DNA from: Rugosimonospora acidiphila
GTDB taxonomy: Bacteria > Actinomycetota > Actinomycetes > Mycobacteriales > Micromonosporaceae
DNA: 64,000 nt
NCBI RefSeq assembly: GCF_039543385.1
Contig: NZ_BAABJQ010000014.1
Location: 1 to 64,000, forward strand
Reading direction: 5' to 3'
This document shows, in pieces, positions 52,046 through 60,664 of this stretch (position 1 is its first letter; each line of letters starts with the position of its first letter). The notes under the pieces were generated by a model. The model was not told the DNA's origin. It searched no databases and was given only the letters and a program-made list of their open reading frames with translations. The translations under genes and the position numbers were made by a program.

Positions 52046-52320
52046 CTGGGCTCCCTGATGGGTAAGACGTACCTGGAGAGTTGCCGTTTCACGGTGGTTG
52101 CGGCAGCGGTGCAAAGCTGAGTTTGGCGCTGCCGCACCGGGCCGAAGAAGCGCCGACCCGCCAGTGGCAGATCACAGTATGCTATATCCACTTCGCTCGA
52201 CGCCAGCGACACCACCGCCCCCGAATGGCGCTCGGAAGCCGGAAAGAATCTTGGGTCACGGGAACACCGCTTCCGTGTAATGTATCCAGCACACAGTTTA
52301 CATCTGGAGGGACGCGAGGC
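52046..52320. promoter_or_regulatory. Divergent gntR2/bicupin control region
   Basis: A 275-base gap. It holds the operator element ATGTATCCAG at 52280-52289, followed by CACACAGTTTACA, just before the bicupin ribosome site GGAGG (52307-52311). A weaker match, GTATGCTATATCCAC, lies near 52177-52191. Confidence 0.5.
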
Positions 52321-53322
52321 ATGGCCAAGACCTTCTATGACGATTGGCTCGAAACACCCGACCGCCTCCAGCAGGAATTCTGGAACTCCCCCGCGGTCGC
52401 GCGGGACAAGGACATCCCGTGGGTGAGCACGCCACAGGACGCCAAGGTCAAGCTCATGGTGGCCAACGAGCTCGGCTTCGCCACCATGGGCAGCAACGTG
52501 CTCAAGGCCGAGATCCCGGTGGGCTGGCACACCGGCCGGCACCGCCACGGCGAGGAGTCCCTGCACATCCTCTCCGGCGAGGGCTTCAGCATCATCGAGG
52601 GGCAGCGGTTCGACTGGCACGAGGGCAGCACGCTGCACATCCCGTTCTGGCACGAGCACCAGCACTTCAACACCGGCGACGTGCCGGTCCTGTACGTGTC
52701 GGGCATGGCCTTCGACCTGGAGCGCTTCGTCCGGGTCGCGCGCATCCAGCAGCTCGCCGAGTGCGGGCCCAACGACCCCGCCGAGCTGGCCGCGATGCCC
52801 GCTCAGGTCTCCGAGTACTACAAGGACGACGGCGGCCGCGCCCTGATCCATCTGGAGGACGCGCCGACCGACCCCTCCTACTCGGCGCAGGGCAACATCG
52901 CGGCCGTGCGCAACCAGCACGGCTTCACCCAGCACCTGGTGGTGCCCCGCAACGGCTTCCGGTCGGTCAGCGTGGCGGTCACCACCCGCTGGCGGGACGA
53001 GGCCTTCCACCACAGCGGTCGCCACAAGCACCTGGAGGCGGTCGTCTACGCCATCGAGGGGCAGGGCTACACCGAGATGCAGGGCCGCGACGTGCCGTGG
53101 GAGGCCGGCGACGTGCTCTACGTCCCACCCGCGATGTGGGAGCACGAACACACCAACGACAACCCGAACCCGGTTCAGCAGCTGCGCATCGCCTTCGGCA
53201 TCCGCACCTGGTTCACCAGCGTGTGGCCGGAGGGCTTCGGCAGCCAGCGCATCTACGACGAGGACGGCAACCCGATCGAGGCGGGTGCGATCAACCGGGA
53301 GCGGGAACGTTCCCGGTCCTGA
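52321..53322 (+). CDS. Bicupin, putative non-haem iron dioxygenase
   Basis: A 333-residue protein with two cupin domains. Domain 1 has GRHRHGEE (His74, His76, Glu78/79) and WHEHQHFN (His111, His113). Domain 2 has GRHKHLEA (His235, His237, Glu239) and WEHEHTND (His275, His277). Both metal sites look complete, unlike gentisate dioxygenases where one is often degraded. Gentisate- and hydroxynaphthoate-type ring-cleaving enzymes share this architecture. The ATG at 52321 follows GGAGGGA. The small AAA ATPase gene starts 21 bases downstream. Confidence 0.88.
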   Translation: MAKTFYDDWLETPDRLQQEFWNSPAVARDKDIPWVSTPQDAKVKLMVANELGFATMGSNVLKAEIPVGWHTGRHRHGEESLHILSGEGFSIIEGQRFDWHEGSTLHIPFWHEHQHFNTGDVPVLYVSGMAFDLERFVRVARIQQLAECGPNDPAELAAMPAQVSEYYKDDGGRALIHLEDAPTDPSYSAQGNIAAVRNQHGFTQHLVVPRNGFRSVSVAVTTRWRDEAFHHSGRHKHLEAVVYAIEGQGYTEMQGRDVPWEAGDVLYVPPAMWEHEHTNDNPNPVQQLRIAFGIRTWFTSVWPEGFGSQRIYDEDGNPIEAGAINRERERSRS

Positions 53323-53343
53323 CCCCACCGCTGGAGGACGCGC

Positions 53344-54204
53344 ATGAGTGAGCACCACCACGACCACGGGTTCCCCGCGTACCCGGGTACGGCATTGGAC
53401 CTCGAGCGGCTGCGCAGCGAATTCGGCGACGGCGACCCGACCGCGGCGGGCGGCTCCGGCGAACTGCTCGACGAGCTGCACCTGCCCCTCGTCGCGGAGC
53501 AGACCACGCTGGTCGAGCACCAGTGGCGCCACGACATCCGCCGGGGCGCCGTACGCGGGTTCCTGCTGAGCGGGCCGCCCGGCGTCGGCAAGACCACGCT
53601 GGCCCGGCGGTTGGCGTACGAGCTGGTCCGGCGGTTCCCCCGCGCCGCGGGGCGCGACGGGGTGGCCGCGGTCGTCGTGGACGGCAGCGACCTCGCCCGG
53701 TCCAAGTACGGCGAGACCGAGAAGCGCATCCGTGAGCTCTTCGACGCCGCGCGGCACGGGTTCGGCCTGCACGGGCAGCGCTCGGTGCTCATCTTCGACG
53801 ACATCGAGTCGATCCTGATGGCGCGCGGCGGCGACCAGGCCAAGGAGTGGCACTTCTCCCAGGACAGCGTGTTCTTCCACGCGGTCGACGACCTGGACAC
53901 CAGCCGCACCGCGCTGGTGCTCACCACCAACCGGCCGGACCTCGTGGACGAGGCGATCCGTGACCGGTTCCTGCGCTACGACATCGGGTACCCCTCCCCC
54001 GACGCGCTGACCAGCGTCGCGCTGCGCCGGGTACGCGACCAGGGGCTCACCCCCGATGACCTGGCCGCGATCGAGTCGGGCATCGGACGGGCCATCGCGG
54101 ACGGCAAGGTGCGCAGCCTGCGCGACGCGGAGCACTTCGCGGTGCGCCAGTACGTGACGCGGATCCTGGGCACCGCCCCGCTGGCCCGATCCGGGCTCGG
54201 CTGA
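53344..54204 (+). CDS. Small AAA+ ATPase with His-rich N-terminus
   Basis: A 286-residue single-ring AAA+ ATPase. Walker A is GPPGVGKT (77-84), Walker B reads LIFDDIES (Asp152, Asp153, so Asp replaces the catalytic Glu), sensor 1 is LTTNRPD, and an arginine finger lies in IRDRFLRYD. The N-terminus starts SEHHHDHGF, a possible metal-binding patch. It differs from the Cdc48-like ATPase at 26737, yet both neighbour cupin genes. A role in folding, loading or reactivating the bicupin dioxygenase is my inference. The ATG at 53344 has a GGAGGA site. Confidence 0.85.
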   Translation: MSEHHHDHGFPAYPGTALDLERLRSEFGDGDPTAAGGSGELLDELHLPLVAEQTTLVEHQWRHDIRRGAVRGFLLSGPPGVGKTTLARRLAYELVRRFPRAAGRDGVAAVVVDGSDLARSKYGETEKRIRELFDAARHGFGLHGQRSVLIFDDIESILMARGGDQAKEWHFSQDSVFFHAVDDLDTSRTALVLTTNRPDLVDEAIRDRFLRYDIGYPSPDALTSVALRRVRDQGLTPDDLAAIESGIGRAIADGKVRSLRDAEHFAVRQYVTRILGTAPLARSGLG

Positions 54205-54511
54205 GTCGACCACCCGGGTCGGCGTCGTCGGGTGCCGGGGACTCGCGCCCCGGCTACCCGCGGACCGGCCACCCGCGGTCTGGCCACCCGCGGCCCGGCC
54301 ACCCGCGATCCGGGCACGGGCGCGGCGTTCACGCGTTGTTCAGCGGCGACGCCCGCTACGAGCCGGTACAGTCCGCAATCAGTCACGCAGGGTCACCATA
54401 TATTCGCGCTTATGATCACTGTGACCAGCTCGCAGCCCCGGGAGGCTGGATAAGCACGATCGCCCGGCCGTAACGTTAAGCCGGCATGAACCTACCGACC
54501 CGGAGGTAGTG
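54205..54511. other. 307-base gap before the STAS gene
   Basis: It contains the 15-bp repeat array (54252-54311), then a lower-GC stretch around 54385-54440 (ATATTCGCGCTTATGATCACTG) that is probably the promoter region of the STAS gene. The two boxes are not clear. Confidence 0.4.
54252..54311. repeat. Four tandem copies of a 15-bp unit
   Basis: Units GGC(C/T)ACCCGCGGNCY start at 54252, 54267, 54282 and 54297, directly after the AAA ATPase gene. Confidence 0.85.
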
Positions 54512-54892
54512 ATGGTGGCCCCCACCGTCAGCTCCCGGATCTTCGCCCACAGCGTGGTGATTTCGCTGCGTGGGAATGTGGACGAGACCGGCAGCCATCA
54601 GCTCCGCCGCGAGCTGATCAACGCTCTCATGCGACAGCGGCGCCGCCGCATAGTGGTCGATTTCGCCCGGGCCACCAGCCTGGACCCGACCGCGGTCGGC
54701 GCCTTGATCGCCGCCCACGAGGCGGCGCCGGACATGCACCTCACCCTGACCCTGCGTAACCCCAGCGTGGGCATCGCCGCCGAGCTGGCCGATCACGGCC
54801 TGCTGAGCCACCCGGCCGCCCGGCGGGGGCGGCCGGAGTCGTACCCGCCGCCCATCAGCTCGCGATCCTCAGCAGGAGGCCACCCGCGATAA
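54512..54892 (+). CDS. STAS-domain protein (anti-anti-sigma-like)
   Basis: A 126-residue STAS-fold protein: VVISLRGNVDETGSHQLRRELINAL, then RRIVVDFARATSLDPTAVGALIAAHEAA. The usual phospho-acceptor Ser of anti-sigma-factor antagonists is replaced by a Pro-Thr (DPTAVG), so regulation by phosphorylation is uncertain. The ATG at 54512 follows CGGAGG. The last 13 codons overlap the convergent HAD gene. No anti-sigma kinase is encoded nearby. Confidence 0.8.
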   Translation: MVAPTVSSRIFAHSVVISLRGNVDETGSHQLRRELINALMRQRRRRIVVDFARATSLDPTAVGALIAAHEAAPDMHLTLTLRNPSVGIAAELADHGLLSHPAARRGRPESYPPPISSRSSAGGHPR

Positions 54893-55502
54893 CGTCCACG
54901 GTGAGCGCGGTCAGATCGGGTACGACGATGTCGGCCACGCCGAGCTGCGCGGCCGGATGGGTGGTAGCGACGGCGACCACCCACGCCCCCGCCGCGCGGC
55001 CGGCCGCCACGCCGGCCCGCGAGTCCTCCACCACCACGCACCTGTCGATGTCGTAGCCGAGCGCCGCGGCGGCCTTGAGGTATCCCTCGGGGCTCGGCTT
55101 GCCGGCGCTCACGTCGTCCGCGGCGACCACCACCTCGGGGACGGGCAGTCCCGCGGCGGCCAGGCGGGCGCCCATCAGCGCCCGGTTGCCGGACGTCACG
55201 GCGGCCCACCGCCCGGAGGGCAGGCTCTCCAGGAGCGGGTGCGCGCCGGGCAGGGCGACGACCTCGGCGAGGTCGGCCAACTCCAGCGCGTCCAGCCGGC
55301 GCAGCGCCTCTTCGCGCTGCCCCTGGGGCAGGAACTCGGCGACCGTGTCCTCGCTGCGGCGGCCCTGACACACGCGCAGCACCGCGTCGACGTCGACGCC
55401 GTACTCCTTGGACCAGAGGGACCACGCCCGGGTCACGGCACCGGCGGAGTCCACCAGGGTGCCATCGATGTCGACCAGGATCGCCTGGCAGTTCAGCCGC
55501 AT
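54855..55502 (-). CDS. HAD-family sugar-phosphatase-like hydrolase
   Basis: A 215-residue HAD hydrolase. Motif I is LVDIDGTLVDS, motif II is AVTSGN, motif III includes the Lys in SAGKPSPEGY, and motif IV is VVEDSRAGV. The helical cap places it with beta-phosphoglucomutase, glycerol-3-phosphatase or sugar phosphatases. An ATG at 55523 with GGGGCG upstream is an alternative start. It overlaps the STAS gene end by 38 bases in convergent orientation. Confidence 0.88.
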   Translation of the reverse strand: MRLNCQAILVDIDGTLVDSAGAVTRAWSLWSKEYGVDVDAVLRVCQGRRSEDTVAEFLPQGQREEALRRLDALELADLAEVVALPGAHPLLESLPSGRWAAVTSGNRALMGARLAAAGLPVPEVVVAADDVSAGKPSPEGYLKAAAALGYDIDRCVVVEDSRAGVAAGRAAGAWVVAVATTHPAAQLGVADIVVPDLTALTVDVIAGGLLLRIAS

Positions 55503-55686
55503 GGGCAGCACCGTACCGCGCATCGCCCCAGGTCGTGCGGTCCGGCGCATCGGAATTCGCCCCGAATTCGTGGAGCGGGCATGGTTGGAGACCAATCGGT
55601 GAAACCAGGATGAAACAGCGGTTAACCGAGGGCAGGCCGGGCGGCGAGCGGGGCGCGCCCGCCGCCCGGCGTCACAGGGCCGCCAA

Positions 55687-55783
55687 TCGGGTCCGGCGTC
55701 ACTGGGTCCGGTGTCACTGGGTCCGGTGTCACTGGGTCCGGTGTCACCGAGTCGGCTTCACCGGGTTCGGCGTCACTCGGTCG
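55687..55783. repeat. Tandem 15-bp repeats before/at the end of the Mo-hydroxylase gene
   Basis: GGTCCGGTGTCACTG-type units repeat three times with good identity from about 55690 and then decay up to 55783, reaching into the stop codon of the molybdenum hydroxylase gene at 55773-55775. Confidence 0.8.
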
Positions 55784-58169
55784 GCGCCGCCAGGAACACG
55801 TCCGGAGTCATCGGCAGTTGCCGGATACGCCTGCCGGTCGCGGCGAACACCGCGTTGCCGATCGCGCCGCCGATGGTGCCGATCGTGGGCTCGCCGGCTC
55901 CCCAGGCCGGCTGGTCGGGCCGGTTGATGAGGATCACCTCGATCTTCGGTACCTCGTCGAAGCGCACGACCGAGTACTGCGGGCCGGGGTGGAACGACGA
56001 GGTCTCCCACACGACGCTGGTGACGCCGGTGTGCGCGGTACCGTTCACCGGCCCGTACGTGACCTGCTCCTTCAGCGCCCGGCTCACGCCCTGGATGACG
56101 TTGCCCTCGATCTGGTTGCGCAGCCCGTCCGGGTTGATCACCAGGCCGCAGTCGTGCGCGACGACCACCCTGTCGACCTTGATCACGCCCCTCGCCGGGT
56201 CGACCCGGACCTCCACGTACGCCGCGACGTACGTGAACGCCACCTCGTACTGGTGGAACGCGATCCCGGCGCCGATCCCGTGCCCGCCGGCCGGGCGCTT
56301 GTCCCAGTAGGGCTCGAGCGCGGCGACGACGGCGTGCGCCCGGGCATCCGTGGACAGCGAGTCGAGCCGCAGCCGCAACGGGTCTCGCCCGGTGGCGTGG
56401 GCGATCTCGTCGAGGAACGACTCGTTGGCGAACGAGTTGGAGAAGCCGCCGAGCGAACGCAGGGCGGTGGTGCGCAGGAACCGGTAGGTCAGCGGCGCCG
56501 TGGCCTTGGCCGGGCTGGCCGGGTCGGTGTTGAAGCTGCGCACGAGCTTCGCGTCGGTCAGTACGTTCGCGAAGTCGTACGTGACCGGCGAATTGCGGCC
56601 GGACGAGTCGTGGGAGTTGTTCGGCAGATCGTTGGGTAGGAAGCCCATCAGCGTGCCGGCCAGCACCGTGCCCGGGTTGTTGGCGCCCGGCCGGCTGTTG
56701 GCGGTCAGCGCGTAGAGCCGGTGGTGCCAGGCCACTATCTCGCCGCCGGTGATGCCGGCCTCCAGGTCGTGGGACGCCGCCTCGCCCAGCGGCTCCCAGC
56801 CGTTCTCGTCCTGCCGCGTCCACTGCACCCGGACCGGCCGGCCCACCGCCTGCGAGAGCAGGGCCGCGTCGGCCGAGACGTCGTCGGCGCCGTTGTGCCC
56901 GTAGCAGCCGGAGCCCTCCTCGTACCTGACGTACACCTTCTCGACGTCGTCGGCGGAGCCGAACAGCAGCGCGGCGAGGACTCCCCGCAGCCCGTACACG
57001 TTCTGGGTGCCGGACCAGATGGTGGCCTGGACTCCGGTGACCGGATCGGGCTTGGCGCGCACGTCGGCGACCGCGCACGACGCGCCCATCGCGCCGTGCA
57101 TCTGGAACGGGCTGAAGTACTGCGCCGTGAGCTGCCGCTGCGCGCCCGCGAAGGCGGTGGCGAAATCCCCGACGTTCTGGTCGGTGTAGTCCAGGTAGTG
57201 GTTGTCGGGGTCGCGCAGCGCGGCGTCGAGCGTCTCCTGCGGCGCCAGCGCCGGCCCCGGCTCCCACTCCACCACGATCCCGGTGGCCGGCGCCGCGGCC
57301 ACCGAGGCGGCGTACTCGGAGGTGGCCACCACGCCGACGAAGTTGCCCCGCTGCACCACCTTCACGAAGCCCGGAATGGCCTGCGCGCGGGCCAGCGAGT
57401 CCGGCGTGATCGAGGAGAACGTCGAGTTCCGCCCGGTCGGCCGGATCACCCTGCCGTGCAGCATGTCCGGGACCACCACGTCGCTGACGAACGCGAACGT
57501 GGCGTGGGCCTTGCCGGGCAGGTCGGCGCGCGACACGGGTTGCCCGACGATCCGGTAGTTCGACGGGGCCACGACCGGGGCCATGGCGTCCGACGTCAGC
57601 AGGAGGTGCGCCTTGCCCAGCAGGTGGTCATAGCTGACCCGGCGCTTCGAGCCGATGACGACGAACTCACCGTCCTGGGCCCGGAGCTGGTTCGGCGCGA
57701 CCCGCAGATCCTCGGCGGCGAGGCCGAGCAGTGCCTGGTAGGCCGTTGCCGCGGCCTGCCGCAGCAGCGGGCCACCGTCCTGAATGGACTTGCTGCCGGT
57801 GGTGGACGCCGACGGGGTGAGGATGGTGTCGCCCTGGACGAAGTTCACCCCGCGCAGGCCGAGCCGCAGTTCCTCCAGCACGATCTGGGTCAGCGCCGTC
57901 TGCACACCGGTGCCCAGCTCGACCCTGGCGCTGTAGATGGTGGTCGTGCCCGGCGTGAGGATGAGCCAGGCGTCGTCGGCGCCCGCGTGGGTGACCGGGT
58001 CGACCCGCAGCTGGCGGTCGTGCCCGGGTCCGGAGCCCTTCGGCCCCTTGCCACTCGGCGCGGCGACCGCGACATCGCGCAGCCCGAGGGCCGGCACGAG
58101 GGCGAACCCGACGGCCAGCGACCCGGCGCCCTTCAGGAATCCCCGGCGGGACAGCTCGGCCGCGCTCAC
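55773..58169 (-). CDS. Molybdopterin-binding hydroxylase large subunit (IorB-like), Tat-exported
   Basis: A 798-residue member of the xanthine dehydrogenase family, of the isoquinoline 1-oxidoreductase beta (IorB) / aldehyde dehydrogenase type. It starts with a Tat signal (SRRGFLKGAGSLAVGFA). Blocks of the molybdopterin domains include FSPFQMHGAMGASCAVA, GSGCYGHNGADDVSADAA, GGFSNSFANESFLDEIAHATG and the catalytic Glu region AWGAGEPTIGTIGGAIGNAV. It hydroxylates an aldehyde or N-heterocycle at a carbon using water. The GTG at 58169 overlaps the small-subunit stop (GTGA). A cytochrome partner is not encoded here. Confidence 0.92.
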   Translation of the reverse strand: MSAAELSRRGFLKGAGSLAVGFALVPALGLRDVAVAAPSGKGPKGSGPGHDRQLRVDPVTHAGADDAWLILTPGTTTIYSARVELGTGVQTALTQIVLEELRLGLRGVNFVQGDTILTPSASTTGSKSIQDGGPLLRQAAATAYQALLGLAAEDLRVAPNQLRAQDGEFVVIGSKRRVSYDHLLGKAHLLLTSDAMAPVVAPSNYRIVGQPVSRADLPGKAHATFAFVSDVVVPDMLHGRVIRPTGRNSTFSSITPDSLARAQAIPGFVKVVQRGNFVGVVATSEYAASVAAAPATGIVVEWEPGPALAPQETLDAALRDPDNHYLDYTDQNVGDFATAFAGAQRQLTAQYFSPFQMHGAMGASCAVADVRAKPDPVTGVQATIWSGTQNVYGLRGVLAALLFGSADDVEKVYVRYEEGSGCYGHNGADDVSADAALLSQAVGRPVRVQWTRQDENGWEPLGEAASHDLEAGITGGEIVAWHHRLYALTANSRPGANNPGTVLAGTLMGFLPNDLPNNSHDSSGRNSPVTYDFANVLTDAKLVRSFNTDPASPAKATAPLTYRFLRTTALRSLGGFSNSFANESFLDEIAHATGRDPLRLRLDSLSTDARAHAVVAALEPYWDKRPAGGHGIGAGIAFHQYEVAFTYVAAYVEVRVDPARGVIKVDRVVVAHDCGLVINPDGLRNQIEGNVIQGVSRALKEQVTYGPVNGTAHTGVTSVVWETSSFHPGPQYSVVRFDEVPKIEVILINRPDQPAWGAGEPTIGTIGGAIGNAVFAATGRRIRQLPMTPDVFLAAPTE

Positions 58170-58705
58170 CGCTTCACCCGCTCTCTGACCATCTGGGCCG
58201 CGCCGGAATGGATGGCCTCGACGATGCGGGTATGGGTGCCGCACCGGCAGAGGTAGTTGAGTGTGGAGCCGGGTGCCGCGCCGGACAGGTAGTCGGTGAT
58301 CTCCTGCCGGGACGGGACCGCCCGGTTGCCCTCGGCGATGCGCGACTCGATCCAGCCCAGCGCGCCCATGACCATGGCGTTGATGCAGAACGCGCACTGG
58401 CCCGCCTGCTGGTCCACAAACGCCTGCTGCAACGGGTGCGGCCGCTGCTCGGTGCCGATGCCGTCCAGCGTCTGGATCGACGCCCCGTCCGGCACGGTGT
58501 TCAGATCGGTGACGCAGGATCGGGTCACCGTGCCGTTGACGATGACTGTGCAGGCTCCGCACTGGGAGACACCGCAGCCGAACCTCGGCCCTCGCTGGTC
58601 GCACTGCTCCCGCAGCACGTACAGCAGGGGCTCGGCGTCATCGGGCACGGAGACCTTGCGCCGCCGGCCATTCACGATCAGATTCCGGGTCAGAGGGGTT
58701 GGCAC
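58166..58705 (-). CDS. [2Fe-2S] subunit of molybdenum hydroxylase (IorA-like)
   Basis: A 179-residue protein with two [2Fe-2S] domains. Plant-type cluster cysteines are 44, 49, 52 and 64 (GCGVSQCGACTV). The helical-domain cluster has cysteines 104, 107, 153 and 155 (CAFC and CRC). It carries electrons from the molybdenum site of the large subunit and, without a signal, would be co-exported with it. The GTG at 58705 has an AAGGAG site and is the first gene of the pair. Confidence 0.93.
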   Translation of the reverse strand: MPTPLTRNLIVNGRRRKVSVPDDAEPLLYVLREQCDQRGPRFGCGVSQCGACTVIVNGTVTRSCVTDLNTVPDGASIQTLDGIGTEQRPHPLQQAFVDQQAGQCAFCINAMVMGALGWIESRIAEGNRAVPSRQEITDYLSGAAPGSTLNYLCRCGTHTRIVEAIHSGAAQMVRERVKR

Positions 58706-58956
58706 ATTCAACTCCTTGTGTACCTGGGCGGTTCTGATCGTGAGGCACGCACCGCCGCCCGGCGATCGTTCACCGCAACGGGAGCCGTTACCAACATGTT
58801 TCATTCCGTCACTACGGGTGACAGGTGATAGTACGGCGGTCGATGGGTGTGGGCAGCATCCCGGCGTCCGCTGCCCCGCCCTCCCGGCTACTCTGCGTCA
58901 AACGGGATCGGGTGGCGGGTGGCCGCGTGTGAGCCGCGGCCGGAACGGAGGGGCGG

Positions 58957-59853
58957 ATGGACAGCCCGTGGGAGGCGGGGCGGCTGACGCCCGGGCGGCG
59001 ACCGCAGGTGCTGTTCGGCCGGATGTACGAGGACCACGCGGTCGAGCTGGCCCTGTTTCCGCCCGCGAGCCGGGTGCTGGCGATCGCGTCGGCCGGCGAC
59101 ACCGCCGCCGCGCTGGCCCGCGCCGGCCATCGCGTCACGGCCGTGGACATCAACCCCATCCAGCTCGCCTACGCCCGCGCCCGGGTGGCCGGCGGGCCCA
59201 CCGTCACGGGCACGGCCGACCGGCTGATGGCCATCGGGCGCGCCGCGGCCGCCGCCGCGGTCCCGGCCTGGCGGCCGGCCGCGATGGCCCAATTCCTGGC
59301 CCTGGACGACCCCGCGGAGCAGGCCCGGCGGTGGCGGCGTGAGCTGGACCGGCCGCTGCTGCGGGCGCTGATGGGGGTTGGCCTGCGACCGGCCGGGCCG
59401 CTGGCCGGCATCCTGCGTGCCGGGCTGCACCGGCTGGTGCCGCCGCGGTTCGACGTGGTGCTGCGCCGGCGCATCGAGGCCACCGTCGGGCGCTACCCGA
59501 ACGCGACGAACCCGTGGGTGTGGCGGCTGCTGCTGGGCCGCGAGGGCCCCGGCCCGGCGACCGCGACCGCGGCGGCGCCGGGTGCGGACATCGAGTGGGT
59601 ACACGCCGACGTGATCGAGCACCTGGAGCGGGCGCCGGCCGGCGGGTACGACGCGGTGACCCTGTCCAACGTGCTCGACGGGCCGCCACCGGCCTTCACC
59701 GAGCGGCTGCGCGCCGCGCTGCGCCACGCCCTGCGGCCCGGCGGCCCGGTCGTCGTGCGCAGCTTCCGGGACCGCCCGCCGCTGGCCGGCCGAGCGCTGC
59801 CCGACCGTTCGGTGTTGTGGGGCTCGGTCACCGACGTGGCGATCGAAGCCTGA
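58957..59853 (+). CDS. BtaA/DUF3419-like S-adenosylmethionine-dependent transferase
   Basis: A 298-residue protein with a Rossmann SAM-binding fold. The FGRMYEDHAVELALFPPASRVLAIASAGDTAAALARAGHRVTAVDINP stretch matches the pattern of BtaA/DUF3419 proteins, which move the aminocarboxypropyl group of SAM to diacylglycerol in betaine-lipid synthesis. The second conserved part is YDAVTLSNVLD. It is shorter than typical BtaA (about 400 residues), mainly in the N-terminus. The ATG at 58957 has a GGAGGGG site. No BtaB gene is nearby, so the product is uncertain. Confidence 0.75.
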   Translation: MDSPWEAGRLTPGRRPQVLFGRMYEDHAVELALFPPASRVLAIASAGDTAAALARAGHRVTAVDINPIQLAYARARVAGGPTVTGTADRLMAIGRAAAAAAVPAWRPAAMAQFLALDDPAEQARRWRRELDRPLLRALMGVGLRPAGPLAGILRAGLHRLVPPRFDVVLRRRIEATVGRYPNATNPWVWRLLLGREGPGPATATAAAPGADIEWVHADVIEHLERAPAGGYDAVTLSNVLDGPPPAFTERLRAALRHALRPGGPVVVRSFRDRPPLAGRALPDRSVLWGSVTDVAIEA

Positions 59854-59894
59854 AGCCCCGGCGGCAAGCGATCCACGCCGGCGCCGGCGCGGGG

Positions 59895-60638
59895 TCAGGC
59901 GAAGCGTTCGATGGTCACCGGGATCAGCCCCTGGCGGCGCATCGCCGCCCGCAGTTCCGACAGCAGGTGCCCGATCGAGTGTCCCGGGCCGGTCGCCAGG
60001 TACGCCGTCACGTCGAGGCACCACGCGATGTCCTCGCCGATCCGGCGCAGGTCCCAGGTGAACAGGTCGCCGTCCCGCGCCCGCCGGGCCGTGCCGACCA
60101 CCCGGGTCCCCGGGTCGCGCACGTCGCCGGCGGGCTCCAGCCCCCACAGCGCCGACAGGTCCGCCAGCCGTGGCGCGGTCAACTCCTTGGCGAACAGGAC
60201 GCGGTACACCCGCTTCTCCCGGTACCCGTCCGGGGGCGCCTCGGTGCCGAGCCACAGCGGCGCCGAATCGGCCAGCCTCGCCTGGTCGCTGAAGTGGGTC
60301 CGCAGCGTCTCCTCGTCCGGCAGCTCACCGCCGCCGAGCCGGCGGTAGACGTCCCCGGCATCGTCGCGGTCGACCGGAACCACCCGGGCGCGCAGCTCGG
60401 GATCGGTACGCATGGTCCGGCTCAGCGCCGCCGAGCTCCACCAGCGGTCGTCGGACGGACCCCACCCGGCGCTGGCCAGCGCGAGCGCCGAATGGTCCTC
60501 GGCGAGCACGAACTCCTCGACCACCAACCCGTCGGGCCTGGCCGCCGGCCCGCCCTCGGCGAGGACCAGGTAGTAGTCCAGGGGCTGGGCCGCCTCGGGC
60601 GCCGCCTCACGTCCGGACGCGACCGCGATGTCACCCAT
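59895..60638 (-). CDS. Hypothetical protein
   Basis: A 247-residue acidic soluble protein that I cannot assign. It has no signal, membrane segment or known catalytic motif. Notable stretches are DYYLVLAEGG, WWSSAALSRTM, REKRVYRVLFAKEL and a C-terminal SIGHLLSELRAAMRRQG helix. It starts at an ATG with a GGGAGG site and converges on the BtaA-like gene with a 41-base gap. Confidence 0.65.
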   Translation of the reverse strand: MGDIAVASGREAAPEAAQPLDYYLVLAEGGPAARPDGLVVEEFVLAEDHSALALASAGWGPSDDRWWSSAALSRTMRTDPELRARVVPVDRDDAGDVYRRLGGGELPDEETLRTHFSDQARLADSAPLWLGTEAPPDGYREKRVYRVLFAKELTAPRLADLSALWGLEPAGDVRDPGTRVVGTARRARDGDLFTWDLRRIGEDIAWCLDVTAYLATGPGHSIGHLLSELRAAMRRQGLIPVTIERFA

Positions 60639-60664
60639 CCGGCCTCCCTTCGGTCGCGGACAAT

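Noticed and set aside
24099..54204. Idea that the catabolic cluster is a recently acquired mobile island
   Set aside because: No transposase, integrase, tRNA junction or attachment-like repeat is visible, and base composition looks like its surroundings.
54512..54892. STAS gene as part of a sigma-factor control module
   Set aside because: No anti-sigma kinase, phosphatase or sigma factor is encoded nearby and the phospho-acceptor Ser is replaced.
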